The notes under the pieces: model-generated
Databases searched by the model: none
Seen by the model: only the letters and a program-made list of their open reading frames with translations
Told to the model about the DNA's origin: nothing
Position numbers and translations under genes: made by a program
DNA from: an uncultured Burkholderiaceae bacterium
GTDB lineage: Bacteria; Pseudomonadota; Gammaproteobacteria; Burkholderiales; Burkholderiaceae_B
Direction: 5' to 3'
DNA length: 64,000 bases
Assembly (NCBI GenBank): GCA_934525625.1
Contig: CAKSZL010000009.1
Coordinates: 1 to 64,000 of the forward strand
Shown: piece after piece, positions 10,501-18,794 of the stretch
Layout: each line of letters begins with the position of its first letter
Numbering within the stretch: position 1 is the stretch's first letter

Positions 10501-10828
10501 TGCCGCGCTCTTCTTTTTCGACCTGGACGATGAGTTCCTGGCCTTCTTTCAGGGCTTCCTGGATGTTGGCGGTACGGTGGTCGACGCCTTCCTTGAAGTA
10601 GCTGCGGGCGACTTCCTTGAAGGGCAGGAAACCGTGGCGCTCTTCGCCGTAGTTGACGAAGCAGGCCTCCAGGCCGGGTTCGATACGGGTGATGACGCCT
10701 TTGTAGATGTTGCCCTTGCGCTGTTCGCGCCCGGCGGTTTCGATGTCCAGATCGATGAGTTTCTGGCCATCGACGATGGCGACGCGTAATTCTTCTTGAT
10801 GCGTCGCATTGAACAACATGCGTTTCAT
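7556..10828 (-). CDS. rne: Ribonuclease E
   Basis: 1090 residues. This essential endoribonuclease starts mRNA decay and processes rRNA and tRNA. The N-terminus MKRMLFNATHQEELRVAI is the RNase E signature, followed by the S1 RNA-binding domain. The DNase-I-like catalytic segments VAIDVNSARSTRG and VIDFIDMEDNKNQ lie near residues 300 and 345, and the Zn-link CPRCNGTG near 405. The C-terminal half is a low-complexity scaffold with Arg/Gly blocks (RGGRGDNRRERG, RKRRRRRGRRSRRGG) and a long Ala/Glu/Thr-rich tail, likely binding RNA and degradosome partners. The start at 10828 was chosen for MKRML with GGAG upstream. Confidence 0.96.
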   Translation of the reverse strand: MKRMLFNATHQEELRVAIVDGQKLIDLDIETAGREQRKGNIYKGVITRIEPGLEACFVNYGEERHGFLPFKEVARSYFKEGVDHRTANIQEALKEGQELIVQVEKEERGNKGAALTTFISLAGRYLVLMPNNPRGGGVSRRVEGEDRQELREAMEQLDVQQGMSIIARTAGIGRSVEELQWDLAYLMQLWTAIDTAARENAAPILIYLESSLVIRAIRDYFSPEIGEILIDTEEIAEQAQAFMSVVMPDNLHRVKMYRDDIPLFSRFQIEHQIETAYSRTVQLPSGGAVVIDHTEALVAIDVNSARSTRGADIEETALRTNLEAADEVARQLRLRDLGGLIVIDFIDMEDNKNQRAVEQRLRDALHFDRARVQMGKISRFGLMELSRQRLRPALNEGSHITCPRCNGTGVIRDAESSALHVLRLLQEEAMKENTAALHAQVPVEVATYLLNEKRNDITKIESRLKVNLILIPNKNLETPHHHIERLRHDDPRLEDSKSSFDLAQAPSTLVDWQPNKAEEARQRPEALVKGITPSQPAPRPQAAPAAPAAPAAAPQAVAKPGLFTRLLSWLSGSAANDETPAEPAAETSKASSASGNRRSGQGNGRGGRGDNRRERGAQAQGQGERTRGRRNERRSDEEDTEQRRGGRNAANGSARPPRRSAEAAPVVETPETVTAAPVADEAQDAGSRGGRNRRGRGRSRRDEAVAADTVIADAQTTEKSILVPETPEEAAADQSTVAAFTEAASEVDADFETDAALTDQDIAQDGEQADPERKRRRRRGRRSRRGGEGVASEAGADNGMDAADADEAGAYQADSATDAVQAEETAVEQGTAAASAPQAPRADTAPVSGEQPAEASEPAEQPAAPSLVTHETPKFDPQAIIIPEADNAPVKAEAAGHTGVQAETVPASTPDEASATSATATAEATESVETAEVVETAAAPGTAQAATEQAAEETLVEAAAHTVASVETQARADAEAAPTAVQAPASGIPQLEQAVEAAPVTEPARETATEAVQKPAQEAVAAQADALAGNGVTAPASVQEAAQQSGLQLIETRHDAVQTLVQEAPAPRLGRPRRRSTAVADEPLQQVETH

Positions 10829-11315
10829 GAGTGTTTCTCCGTTGTCATGGCGCACCGGTTATCGGAGCGCGACCGCGGGCCACTCGGGGTGCAGCGGAAA
10901 GCTTGCAGGGGGGCGAAAGCGAACTGGCGCGCCTTGCCCCGGTACGTCAGGCAGGCACGGCGCGTGGGTGTCCACGCGATTCAGTCAGCAGAAGGGTCAG
11001 GGTCACGGGTGGTGAGGTTGACGAAAACAGTTTGCTGGAAATGACAGACGCGCCCGGTAGGGGCTCGGCTGGTGCGTATGCGAAAACTCTTTGCAATGCT
11101 TCAGCGCCGCACGCGGCTGGCAAGGGGTTGGGAAGGGCGGCAGTGAAGTCTGCCCGCCATTTTTGTAGCAACGCAACCCGTTGCGCCGGCGACCTGAGTG
11201 GCCCGAAAGCTGGGATTCAGGCAGTACAATGTCGATCTTGCGACCCACGGAGACGCATCCGTTGCATCTCTACGCAGGTATGTTTCCCAGCTTTCATAGG
11301 CTGCGCCAATTATAT
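10829..11315. other. Divergent rne-rluC intergenic region
   Basis: 487 bases with no protein gene I can support. It must hold the rne 5' leader and promoter (leftward) and the rluC promoter (rightward). A TACAAT box at 11225-11230 is a plausible -10 for rluC without a clear -35. A small CGCAA/TTGCG hairpin lies at 11172-11185. The long rne leader is in line with the known autoregulation of RNase E through its 5' UTR in enterobacteria. Confidence 0.5.
10961..10978 (-). promoter_or_regulatory. Perfect hairpin in the rne 5' leader
   Basis: On the plus strand the sequence is CGCGTGG, loop GTGT, CCACGCG: a perfect 7-bp GC-rich stem with a tetraloop, about 130 bases before the rne start. RNase E in E. 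coli controls its own mRNA through leader stem-loops; whether this hairpin does the same here is inference from position. Confidence 0.4.
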
Positions 11316-12308
11316 ATGCGACCTTCCCCTAAGGGCAAACCGTCTTCCCCCCCTTCCGCAGCCCCCAGCGTCAAGCTCTGTCAGGTCGACGACGACCATG
11401 CCGGCCAGAGGCTGGATAATTTCCTCATCGGCGTGTGCAAGGGCGTGCCCAAAAGCCATGTGTACAAGGCCATACGCAGCGGGCAGGTGAGGGTCAACAA
11501 GGGCAGGGCGCAGGCCGAATACCGCCTGGAGCCGGGCGACGTGGTGCGCATTCCCCCCATGCGCATGGCCCAGCCCGGCCAGCCCAGGGCGGTGCCGCCG
11601 GCCCGGTTTCCCATCGTTTACGAAGACGACGCCCTGCTGGTGGTCGACAAGCCCGCGGGCGTGGCCGTGCACGGGGGCAGCGGGGTTTCCTTCGGCGTCA
11701 TCGAGCAATTGCGCGCCGACCGCCCCGGAACCATGCTCGAACTGGCCCACCGGCTAGACCGCGAGACTTCCGGCCTGCTGATGGTGGCCAAGCAGCGCAA
11801 GGCGCTGGTGGCGCTGCACCAACTGATGCGCGAAAGCGGCGGGCGCAAAATCTACCAGGCGCTGGTGGTGGGAGACTGGGTCAACGACAGGCAGCATTTG
11901 CGCCAGCCTTTGCTCAAGTGGCTCACGCCGTCGGGCGAGCGCCGCGTGCGGGTCGATCCCACGGGCAAACCGGCGCATACTATTGTTACATTGTTGCGGC
12001 GTTTCGGCGGCTATTCGCTGGTGCAGGCGGAATTGCGCACCGGGCGTACCCACCAGATCCGGGTGCATCTGGCGTCCAGCGGGTTTCCCATCGTGGGAGA
12101 CGAAAAATACGGGCCGGATGCGGTAAGGGCCGAGTTTGCGGCTCGGGGGTTCAAGCGGATGTTTCTGCATGCGGGGCGGCTGGAGATTCCGCATCCGCTG
12201 ACGGGGGAGTTGCTGGCGCTGGAGGCGCCGTTGCCGCCGGCTTGCCAGGAGTTGTTGGCTGAATTGGCTGGTAACTCGACTCCGGTGTCGCCTGGCCGGG
12301 ACGGGTAA
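11316..12308 (+). CDS. rluC: 23S rRNA pseudouridine synthase RluC
   Basis: 330 residues. It converts uridines of 23S rRNA (955, 2504 and 2580 in E. coli numbering for RluC) to pseudouridine. An N-terminal S4 RNA-binding domain (AGQRLDNFLIGVCKGVPKSH onward, about residues 25-80) precedes the RluA-type catalytic domain. That domain contains HRLDRETSG, with the catalytic aspartate D148, and RTGRTHQIRVHLAS further on. The start ATG at 11316 gives the usual short N-terminal tail; earlier in-frame codons lack support. The adjacent rne gene is divergent, an arrangement common in Proteobacteria. Confidence 0.93.
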   Translation: MRPSPKGKPSSPPSAAPSVKLCQVDDDHAGQRLDNFLIGVCKGVPKSHVYKAIRSGQVRVNKGRAQAEYRLEPGDVVRIPPMRMAQPGQPRAVPPARFPIVYEDDALLVVDKPAGVAVHGGSGVSFGVIEQLRADRPGTMLELAHRLDRETSGLLMVAKQRKALVALHQLMRESGGRKIYQALVVGDWVNDRQHLRQPLLKWLTPSGERRVRVDPTGKPAHTIVTLLRRFGGYSLVQAELRTGRTHQIRVHLASSGFPIVGDEKYGPDAVRAEFAARGFKRMFLHAGRLEIPHPLTGELLALEAPLPPACQELLAELAGNSTPVSPGRDG

Positions 12309-12327
12309 AGCGCTGCGACCAGGTTTG

Positions 12328-12349
12328 CGGCCTCTATGGCTGGAGGCCG
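12328..12349. terminator. Hairpin between convergent rluC and amidase genes
   Basis: 7-bp stem CGGCCTC/GAGGCCG with an 8-base loop, 19 bases after the rluC stop and 18 before the end of the convergent amidase gene. It lacks a T-run, so it is a terminator candidate by position more than by sequence. Confidence 0.45.
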
Positions 12350-12367
12350 TACGGGCATGGTTTGTGG

Positions 12368-13201
12368 TCAGGGTAGACTTTTCAGGATGGCCAGGGTTTC
12401 GGCGTCGGGTTGGCCGTTGTACAGGCGGGGGCGGTAGTGCATCTGGAAGGCGGCTATTACGGTTTTGGTGGCGGCGTCCAGGGTGCCGCCTTGCGGGGTG
12501 TCGTAGCCCACGCGGGCTAGTTGCTCTTGAATCCAGGCCGAGTCGGGCAGGCCGTCCCGCTCGAATTCCGCCTGGTATTGCGTGGCCAGGGTCTCGTCGT
12601 ACCAGCGCCCCAGGCCGGCGTCGGCCAATTTTTTCCAGGGGAAGAGCGGCCCGGGGTCGGTCTTGCGCTGAGGCGCGACGTCGCTGTGGCCCACGATGTT
12701 GCGCGGCGCGATGCCGTGGCGGCGGACGATGTCTTGCAGCAGCAGGCGCAGGGTCTCGATCTGGGCGTCCGAGTAGGGGTCCCAGGTGACGGGTGCGCCT
12801 AATTCCGGAGGACGGGAGGACGATGGCGCGTCGCCATCTTCCCAGCCCGTGATGCCGGCGTTGACGATTTCAATGCCTATCGAAGAGGCGTTCAGCCAGG
12901 TGCGGCCGTACCATTGGCTGGCGCCGGCATGCCAGGCGCGCCGGGTTTCGTCCACGAGCTGGTAGACGTGGGGCTTGGCGTCGTCGGTGATCAGGTAGTG
13001 GCTGCTGACCCCATGGCGCGACAGCAGTTCCAGGGAGCGTTCGTTCGGGGCGGAGGTGTAATGCAGCACCACGAACTCGACCCGGCTGTTCTGGCTCTGG
13101 GCCTGAACACTGCGGTCTATGCTTAGCCCGGGCGGGCCGCCGGCGCAGGCGGCCAGCAGCAAGCTCAGTGTGGCGCAGGCAAGGGTGTGGAAAGGTCGCA
13201 T
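12368..13201 (-). CDS. amiD: N-acetylmuramoyl-L-alanine amidase, AmiD-type lipoprotein
   Basis: 277 residues. It should cleave the bond between N-acetylmuramate and L-alanine in peptidoglycan or its fragments. A lipoprotein signal (LSLLLAAC) comes first. The amidase_2 fold follows, with zinc-ligand segments VVLHYTSAP (His), GHSDVAPQRKTDPG (His, Asp) and WHAGAS. The C-terminal part (residues about 205-277, ending AETLAILKSLP) is a peptidoglycan-binding helical domain. Lipobox plus PGB domain points to AmiD (periplasmic face of the outer membrane) rather than cytoplasmic AmpD. The start at 13201 is set by the signal peptide. Confidence 0.88.
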   Translation of the reverse strand: MRPFHTLACATLSLLLAACAGGPPGLSIDRSVQAQSQNSRVEFVVLHYTSAPNERSLELLSRHGVSSHYLITDDAKPHVYQLVDETRRAWHAGASQWYGRTWLNASSIGIEIVNAGITGWEDGDAPSSSRPPELGAPVTWDPYSDAQIETLRLLLQDIVRRHGIAPRNIVGHSDVAPQRKTDPGPLFPWKKLADAGLGRWYDETLATQYQAEFERDGLPDSAWIQEQLARVGYDTPQGGTLDAATKTVIAAFQMHYRPRLYNGQPDAETLAILKSLP

Positions 13202-13252
13202 ACCGTCAACGGTAACGTATAAGTACGGCGTTGGTGTGACTGCCATCGCCCA

Positions 13253-13288
13253 GCTCGCTGCGGCATAAGGCCTTATGCCGCAGCGAGC
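13253..13288. repeat. Perfect 36-bp palindrome
   Basis: The half-site GCTCGCTGCGGCATAAGG is followed directly by its exact reverse complement. As RNA it would form a 16-bp stem with a GGCC tetraloop. It lies between two minus-strand genes, 45 bases after the methyltransferase stop and 51 before the amidase start. Neither side carries a T-run, so it is not a classical terminator. It could be a strong mRNA-stabilising or rho-linked hairpin, or a protein-binding site. Confidence 0.7.
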
Positions 13289-13333
13289 GGGGAGCACATG
13301 GGCGCTCGCAAAAATAGAGCGAAACAGCGATTC

Positions 13334-14050
13334 TTAATCGGCTAAAAACAGGAAAATCGTCGGCTTCTTGTTCAGGTCGGGCGCTGGGCGGGACTTCCAT
13401 TGCTCTATCGTGCAAGTATGTATCCACTCGTCGGCGGTGGTGAGCGAGCGGGCGATGCACAGCCGAGTGTGTCCGCTCAGCGACTGCGTCAGGGTCTTGA
13501 ACATGGCGTCGTTGCGGTACGGTGTTTCGATGAAAAGCTGGGTCTGGCGCAGCTTGCGCGACTCGGCTTCCCATTGTTTCAGGCGCTTGGCGCGCTCGCC
13601 CGGCTCTACCGGCGCGTAGCCGTGGAAGGCGAAACGCTGGCCGTCCAGGCCGCTGGCCATCAGCGCCAGCAGCAGCGACGACGGCCCCGTCCAGGGCTGC
13701 ACGCGTATGCCCAGGCGATGCGCCTGGGCGGCCACCAGCGCGCCCGGGTCGGCCACGGCGGGGCAGCCGGCCTCGGAGACCAGGCCGATGTCCTGGCCCT
13801 GCTGGGCGGCGGCCAGCCACTCGCGGATTTCCTCGGGGCGGGTGCGCGCGTCCAGCGTATGGATGGTAATGCTTTGCAGGGCGTGCGGTGTGCCGATCAG
13901 CTTCAGGAAGGCGCGCGCCGTCTTGGCGTTCTCGGCGATGTAGACCGTCAGTTGCCGGGCCTGCTCTTGAACGCCGGCGGGCAGCCAGCATTCGGTGGGA
14001 GAGTCTCCCAGGCCGACGGGAATCAGGTGCAGGGTGCCGGGTGCGCTCAT
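13334..14050 (-). CDS. SAM-dependent methyltransferase, tetrapyrrole-methylase fold
   Basis: 238 residues. The N-terminal strand GTLHLIPVGLGDSP and the segment DIGLVSEAGCPAVADPGA match the tetrapyrrole (corrin/porphyrin) methylase fold shared with RsmI, which methylates 16S rRNA C1402. This protein is shorter than RsmI (about 280), so the substrate is left open. SAM binding is expected in the cytoplasm. The start ATG at 14050 overlaps the stop of the upstream maf gene (ATGA), showing translational coupling. The same frame is open further upstream through maf, but that part is not coding. Confidence 0.82.
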   Translation of the reverse strand: MSAPGTLHLIPVGLGDSPTECWLPAGVQEQARQLTVYIAENAKTARAFLKLIGTPHALQSITIHTLDARTRPEEIREWLAAAQQGQDIGLVSEAGCPAVADPGALVAAQAHRLGIRVQPWTGPSSLLLALMASGLDGQRFAFHGYAPVEPGERAKRLKQWEAESRKLRQTQLFIETPYRNDAMFKTLTQSLSGHTRLCIARSLTTADEWIHTCTIEQWKSRPAPDLNKKPTIFLFLAD

Positions 14051-14646
14051 GCCGGGCTGCCTTGGTGCGCGCGGGCGGCCAGCGGGTTCAGGCCGAATTC
14101 GCGCAGCATGCGGCTCAGGGCGATGAGAGGCAGGCCGATGATGGCGGTGGGGTCGTCGCTGTGCATGGCGCTCATCAGGCTGATGCCCAGGCCTTCGGCC
14201 TTGGCGCTGCCGGCGGTGTCGTAGGGGCGCTCCAGGCGCAGATAGGTTTCGATTTCTTCGTTGCTCAGGTCGCGGAACACGCAGCGGGTGACGACGTCTT
14301 CGGCAACGTGGCGCTGGCCGTCGTGCACGCACAGGGCGCTGTGGAACAAGACGGTATGGCCGCTGAGCCGGCGCAGTTGGGCGAAGGCTTTTTCGTGGGT
14401 GCCCGGCTTGCCGATGGCCTCGCCGTCCACCGTGGCCACTTGGTCGGCGCCGATGACCACGCAGCCCGGATGCAGCCGGGCCACCGTTTCGGCCTTGTCG
14501 ACCGACAGCCTCAGAGCCAGTTCGTGCGGGGTTTCGCCAGTGTGGGGGGTTTCGTCCACGTCGGGCGACAGCGCGGTAAAGGGCAGGTGCAGGCGGGTGA
14601 GGAGTTCGGCGCGGTAACGGGAGCTGGAAGCGAGGATAAGCGGCAT
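14047..14646 (-). CDS. yceF: Maf-family nucleotide pyrophosphatase (YceF type)
   Basis: 199 residues. Maf proteins hydrolyse non-canonical or modified nucleoside triphosphates, YceF preferring 7-methyl-GTP. The signature N-terminus LILASSSRYRAELLTRL and the motifs DVDETPHTGETP, VIGADQVATVDG and GKPGTHEKAFAQL are all present. The assignment to YceF rather than YhdE rests on its position, divergent from yceD-rpmF as in E. coli. The start is at 14646 (MPLILASSS); the 14 upstream codons are not supported. Confidence 0.88.
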   Translation of the reverse strand: MPLILASSSRYRAELLTRLHLPFTALSPDVDETPHTGETPHELALRLSVDKAETVARLHPGCVVIGADQVATVDGEAIGKPGTHEKAFAQLRRLSGHTVLFHSALCVHDGQRHVAEDVVTRCVFRDLSNEEIETYLRLERPYDTAGSAKAEGLGISLMSAMHSDDPTAIIGLPLIALSRMLREFGLNPLAARAHQGSPA

Positions 14647-14689
14647 GAGGCGAGGTGTTGTGTACTTGCTTGTGGGATGCTTCCACAAT

Positions 14690-14719
14690 TTGACGTTGCA
14701 AAGGGATAAGCGCTATTAT
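14690..14719 (+). promoter_or_regulatory. Sigma-70-type promoter for yceD-rpmF-plsX-fab
   Basis: TTGACG (14690-14695), 18-base spacer, TATTAT (14714-14719). It lies in the 223-base divergent gap between maf and yceD and reads toward yceD, about 150 bases before its start. It is the best -35/-10 pair I found in this region and probably drives the ribosomal protein/fatty-acid operon, leaving a long untranslated leader. Confidence 0.6.
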
Positions 14720-14869
14720 CTAATGTTTTCCCGGTTTGCGCTTTGCTGCGTTTATGGTTGTACTGCGAGCTGGTACTGCAGACTGATGCTGCGGCTTCGT
14801 ATCTACCGTCTAAGGTGGATATATAAGCTGGGCCATGGCACGGCAAAAGCACGGGTAGGCGAGCAAGCA

Positions 14870-15412
14870 ATGGAAGGCCGTAATCACGACACCACGATCG
14901 ACGCATTCGCCGTGGCACGTGCGGGTGCAAGCCTGTCGGGCGAATTGTCGCTGTCCGAGCTCGGGCGCTTCTGCCAAGGGCTGCCGGCCCGGGCGGAACA
15001 AGCGTCCAACCGTGTGCAGTGGCAGGTGCAGGGCGAATATAATGCGGCAGGCCAGGCGTTTTTATCTGTCCAGGCGCAAGCGGTCGCCGTGCTCGAATGC
15101 CAGCGCTGCATGAGCCTGTTCGAGCAGCCTTTGCGAGTGTCGAACCGGCTCGAGCTGGTTCGCAACGACAAGGCGCTGGAAGGCGACGACGCGCCGGACG
15201 CCGTGGAACGCATAGTAGGAAGCGAGCGCTTCGATCTGCTGGCGCTCATCGAGGACGAACTCATTCTGGTTCTGCCCTATGTGCCGCGCCACGATGTCTG
15301 CCCTCCCAGAGAGGGCCAGCCGCGGCAGGTACAGGCGGAGCCGGTCGAAGAAGCCAAGCGGCCATCGCCGTTTGCGGTGCTGGGCAAGCTCAAGAAGCCC
15401 GATGCGCCATAG
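14870..15412 (+). CDS. yceD: YceD/DUF177 family protein (23S rRNA accumulation)
   Basis: 180 residues. YceD-type proteins are linked to 23S rRNA accumulation and are almost always encoded before rpmF, as here. The conserved C-x2-C element is visible as VLECQRCMSLFEQPL, as is the acidic segment FDLLALIEDELILVLPYVPRH that defines the family. I chose the ATG at 14870, 30 bases after the first plausible ribosome-binding region; the open frame upstream to 14645 is leader, not protein. It is the first gene of the rpmF-plsX-fab operon. Confidence 0.88.
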   Translation: MEGRNHDTTIDAFAVARAGASLSGELSLSELGRFCQGLPARAEQASNRVQWQVQGEYNAAGQAFLSVQAQAVAVLECQRCMSLFEQPLRVSNRLELVRNDKALEGDDAPDAVERIVGSERFDLLALIEDELILVLPYVPRHDVCPPREGQPRQVQAEPVEEAKRPSPFAVLGKLKKPDAP

Positions 15413-15488
15413 GTTTTTGTTTAGGTTTATTTAATTAGCACGCGGGTATCGCGCCCCAGCGCGGCGGTGCCTGCCACCAGGAGTCATC

Positions 15489-15671
15489 ATGGCTGTTCAG
15501 CAAAACAAAAAGAGCCCGTCCAAGCGCGGTATGCATCGTTCGCACGACGGTCTGGGTACGCCTCCGACGGCTATCGAGCCGACCACGGGCGAACTGCACC
15601 TGCGCCACCACATCAGCCCCAACGGTTTCTACCGTGGTCGCAAGGTTCTCAAGACCAAGAACGACGAGTAA
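15489..15671 (+). CDS. rpmF: 50S ribosomal protein L32
   Basis: 60 residues, very basic. The N-terminus [20 protein letters not shown] and the C-terminal [15 protein letters not shown] are diagnostic of bL32. A CAGGAG ribosome-binding site lies 7 bases before the start. The protein lacks the four-cysteine zinc ribbon found in some L32 forms. It is followed by plsX 42 bases later, the classical arrangement coupling ribosome and membrane synthesis. Confidence 0.97.
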   Translation: MAVQQNKKSPSKRGMHRSHDGLGTPPTAIEPTTGELHLRHHISPNGFYRGRKVLKTKNDE

Positions 15672-15713
15672 ATCCGGTTCGACTGGCGACCTGTCTTGTA
15701 GATTGCGCCGTTG

Positions 15714-16808
15714 ATGTCATCGAAACCGATCCGGATCGCCGTCGATTGCATGGGCGGCGACATCGGCCTGCCCGTTACGGTCGCGGCCACCTACCAGTTC
15801 GCGCGGCGGCACGCCGATACGCGCTTTCTGCTCGTGGGCGACGTGGTCGCCATCGAGACGCGCCTGAAAGACCTCGGTTGCCGTGACGACAGTTGGTATC
15901 AACTGGTGCCGGCCTCCGAGGTCGTCGCCATGGACGACCCTGTCGAAGTCGCCTTGCGCCGCAAGAAAGACTCGTCCATGCGCGTGGCCGTGCAGGCCGT
16001 CAAGAATGGCGAGGCCGACGCCTGTATCTCCGCGGGCAACACCGGCGCCCTCATGGCGATTTCCCGCTACGTGCTCAAGACGCTGGACGGCATAGACCGC
16101 CCGGCGATCGCGACGTCCATTCCCAACCAGAAGGGCGGCGCCACGACCATGCTCGACCTGGGCGCCAACGTCGATTGCTCCGCCGAACACCTGCTGCAGT
16201 TCGCCATCATGGGCGCGGCGCTGGTGTCCGCCCTGTACGGGCGCGAACGCCCCAGCGTGGGCTTGCTCAACATCGGCGAAGAAGTCATCAAGGGCAACGA
16301 GGTCGTCAAGCAGGCGGCCGTGCTGCTGCGCCACAGCGGCCTGAACTTCCACGGCAACGTCGAGGGCGACGACATCTGCAAGGGCACGGTGGACGTCATC
16401 GTGTGCGACGGCTTCGTCGGCAACGTGGTGCTCAAATCCATAGAGGGCCTGGCGCGCATGGTCAGCAGCATGATGCGTGCCGAATTCAAGCGCAATTGGC
16501 TGACGATGCTGGCCGGGCTGGTGGCCTGGCCGGTGCTGCAGCGCTTTCGCGGGCGGGTGGACAACCGCCGCTACAATGGCGCGGCGCTGCTCGGTTTGCG
16601 CGGCATCGTCATCAAAAGCCACGGCTCGGCGGACGTCTACGCTTTCGGCAACGCCTTGCAGCGGACGCGCGAAGCCGTGTATAACGGCTTGCTCGAAGGC
16701 ACCGCCACGGCGGTGGAACAGATCCGGCAGAGCCTGTCGGCCGCGAACGTGCAGCCGGTGGCCCCGGAAGAGCCGATCTCTCCCCGCTCCAGCGTGCCTG
16801 GGGCCTGA
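15714..16808 (+). CDS. plsX: Phosphate acyltransferase PlsX
   Basis: 364 residues. It makes acyl-phosphate from acyl-ACP for phospholipid synthesis by PlsY. The family start [15 protein letters not shown] and the motifs [26 protein letters not shown] and [17 protein letters not shown] are clear. ATG at 15714 is preferred over the in-frame TTG at 15711. It lies between rpmF and fabH, as in most Proteobacteria, and works at the membrane surface. Confidence 0.96.
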   Translation: MSSKPIRIAVDCMGGDIGLPVTVAATYQFARRHADTRFLLVGDVVAIETRLKDLGCRDDSWYQLVPASEVVAMDDPVEVALRRKKDSSMRVAVQAVKNGEADACISAGNTGALMAISRYVLKTLDGIDRPAIATSIPNQKGGATTMLDLGANVDCSAEHLLQFAIMGAALVSALYGRERPSVGLLNIGEEVIKGNEVVKQAAVLLRHSGLNFHGNVEGDDICKGTVDVIVCDGFVGNVVLKSIEGLARMVSSMMRAEFKRNWLTMLAGLVAWPVLQRFRGRVDNRRYNGAALLGLRGIVIKSHGSADVYAFGNALQRTREAVYNGLLEGTATAVEQIRQSLSAANVQPVAPEEPISPRSSVPGA

Positions 16809-16819
16809 CGGAAGTGAAT

Positions 16820-17794
16820 ATGTCCTACGCAAAAATCATAGGGACGGGCAGCTGTTTGCCCGCCCGTGTCGTGACCAACGACGACTTGGCCGTCGAACTG
16901 GCCAAGCGCGGCGTGGAAACTTCCGACGAATGGATAGTCGAGCGCACCGGCATCCGCCAGCGCTACATCGTCGAGCCGGGCACGAAAACCACGGATCTGG
17001 CCGCCATCGCGGCGCGCGCCGCGCTGGAAGACGCCGGCGTCGAACCCGAAGCCATCGATCTCATCATCGTGGCCACCTCTACCGCCGAATATCTGTTCCC
17101 GTCCACGGCCTGCCTGGTGCAGGCCCGCCTGGACTGCAAGCGCGCCGCCGCATTCGACGTGCAGGCCGCCTGCACCGGCTTCGCCTACGCCATGGCCACC
17201 GCCGACAGCTACGTGCGCGCCGGCCGGGCGCGCCATGTGCTGGTCATCGGCGCGGAAACCTTCTCCAACATCCTCGACTGGGACGACCGCCGCACCTGCG
17301 TGCTGTTCGGCGACGGCGCGGGCGCCGTGGTGCTGTCGGCCAGCGACGAACCCGGCATCATGGGCGTGCACCTGGGCGCCGACGGCAACCAGGAGCAGAT
17401 TCTGTACGCGGCCGGCCACGTGGCCCACGGCCAGGTCACCGGCGACCCCTTTTTGCGCATGGACGGCCAGGCCGTCTTCAAGCAGGCCGTCAACTCGCTG
17501 GCCAATTCCGCCCAGGAAGTCTGCCGCCAGGCCGGCGTGGCGCTGTCGGACATCGACTGGATGGTGCCGCACCAGGCCAACGTGCGCATCTTGAACTTCC
17601 TGTCGCGCAAGCTGGGCATCGCGCCCGAGAAAGTCATCATCACGCTGGACAAGCACGCCAATACCTCGGCGGCCAGCGTGCCCCTGGCGCTGGACGCCGC
17701 GCGCCGCGACGGCCGCATCCAGCCCGGCCACCTGGTGCTGATGCAGGGAGTCGGCGGCGGGTTTACGTGGGGATCGGTGCTGGTTCGCATGTAG
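16820..17794 (+). CDS. fabH: Beta-ketoacyl-ACP synthase III
   Basis: 324 residues. It condenses acetyl-CoA with malonyl-ACP, the first step of fatty-acid synthesis. The catalytic triad is readable: C118 in [11 protein letters not shown], His in [10 protein letters not shown] and Asn in [12 protein letters not shown]. The start ATG at 16820 ([11 protein letters not shown]) is preferred over the GTG two codons earlier. It lies 11 bases after plsX, in the same operon. Confidence 0.97.
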   Translation: MSYAKIIGTGSCLPARVVTNDDLAVELAKRGVETSDEWIVERTGIRQRYIVEPGTKTTDLAAIAARAALEDAGVEPEAIDLIIVATSTAEYLFPSTACLVQARLDCKRAAAFDVQAACTGFAYAMATADSYVRAGRARHVLVIGAETFSNILDWDDRRTCVLFGDGAGAVVLSASDEPGIMGVHLGADGNQEQILYAAGHVAHGQVTGDPFLRMDGQAVFKQAVNSLANSAQEVCRQAGVALSDIDWMVPHQANVRILNFLSRKLGIAPEKVIITLDKHANTSAASVPLALDAARRDGRIQPGHLVLMQGVGGGFTWGSVLVRM

Positions 17795-17853
17795 GCGGGC
17801 CGGGCCGGCAAGCTAGGATAGATATAAAAAAAGAGCAGAGGAACAACATCAGC

Positions 17854-18789
17854 ATGAGCAAAATTGCATTTGTCTTCCCCGGACAAGGTTCGCAGTCCGT
17901 CGGCATGCTCGACGCCTGGCAGGCGCACGAAGGCGTGCAGGCAAGCATGCGGCGCGCGGGCGAGGCCCTGGGCCAGGATCTCGCGGCCCTCATCGCCCAA
18001 GGCCCGGCTGAAGAGCTGAATCTCACGACCAACACCCAGCCGGCCATGCTGGCCAGCGCCGTGGTCATGTACCAGGCCTGGCGCGACGCCGGCGGCGCGG
18101 CCCCCGACATGGTAGCCGGCCACAGCCTGGGCGAATACTCCGCGCTGGTGGCGGCGGGCTCGCTGACGCTTGAAGACGCCGTGCGCCTGGTGCGCATCCG
18201 CGCCGACGCCATGCAGCAGGCCGTGCCGGTCGGGCAGGGCGGCATGGCCGCCGTGCTGGGGCTGGACGACGACGCCGTGCGCGCCGCCTGCGCCGAAGCC
18301 GCCCAGGGCGAAGTCGTCGAGGCCGTCAACTTCAATGCGCCGGCCCAGGTGGTCATCGCCGGCCATCAGGCCGCCGTGGCGCGCGCCTGTGAACTGGCCA
18401 AGGCCGCCGGCGCCAAGCGCGCGCTGATGCTGCCCGTATCCGCGCCTTTCCATTCCAGCCTGCTCAAGCCCGCGGCCCAGGTGCTGGCCGACGCGCTGGC
18501 CAAGGTGGACGTGAAAGCCCCGGCCATCCCCTTGGTCAACAACGTCGACGTGGCCTGCCCCGCAGACCCCGCGCAAGTGCGCGATGCGCTGGTGCGCCAG
18601 GCTTGGCATCCCGTCCGTTGGGTCGAAACCATCCAGTACATGAAGTCCGCCGGCATCACCCACGTGGTCGAGTGCGGGCCGGGCAAGGTGCTAGGCGGCC
18701 TGGTCAAGCGCATAGACCGCGATCTCCAGGTGTTGTCCATTTCCGATCCCGCCTCGCTCGACGAGACGCTGGCGGCTCTAAGGGGGTAA
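17854..18789 (+). CDS. fabD: Malonyl-CoA:ACP transacylase
   Basis: 311 residues. It moves malonyl groups from CoA to acyl carrier protein. The N-terminus IAFVFPGQGSQSVGML and the nucleophile elbow GHSLGEYSAL (S91) are hallmarks; the catalytic His lies in PVSAPFHSSLL. The start ATG at 17854 follows GAGGAACAACATCAGC. The frame is open upstream through plsX and fabH, but that is a shadow of GC-rich coding DNA. Confidence 0.97.
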   Translation: MSKIAFVFPGQGSQSVGMLDAWQAHEGVQASMRRAGEALGQDLAALIAQGPAEELNLTTNTQPAMLASAVVMYQAWRDAGGAAPDMVAGHSLGEYSALVAAGSLTLEDAVRLVRIRADAMQQAVPVGQGGMAAVLGLDDDAVRAACAEAAQGEVVEAVNFNAPAQVVIAGHQAAVARACELAKAAGAKRALMLPVSAPFHSSLLKPAAQVLADALAKVDVKAPAIPLVNNVDVACPADPAQVRDALVRQAWHPVRWVETIQYMKSAGITHVVECGPGKVLGGLVKRIDRDLQVLSISDPASLDETLAALRG

Positions 18790-18794
18790 GCAAA

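Noticed and set aside
7559..10789. 1076-codon open frame opposite rne
   Set aside because: Gly/Arg/Phe-rich shadow of the rne coding strand; rne itself has all its motifs.
13334..14701. Single 455-residue protein joining maf region and methyltransferase
   Set aside because: The first half is another frame of maf; a clean ATG at 14050 overlapping the maf stop gives a normal methyltransferase.
16576..17853. In-frame N-terminal extension of FabD
   Set aside because: It runs through plsX and fabH in another frame; the true FabD start is MSKIAFVFPGQG at 17854.
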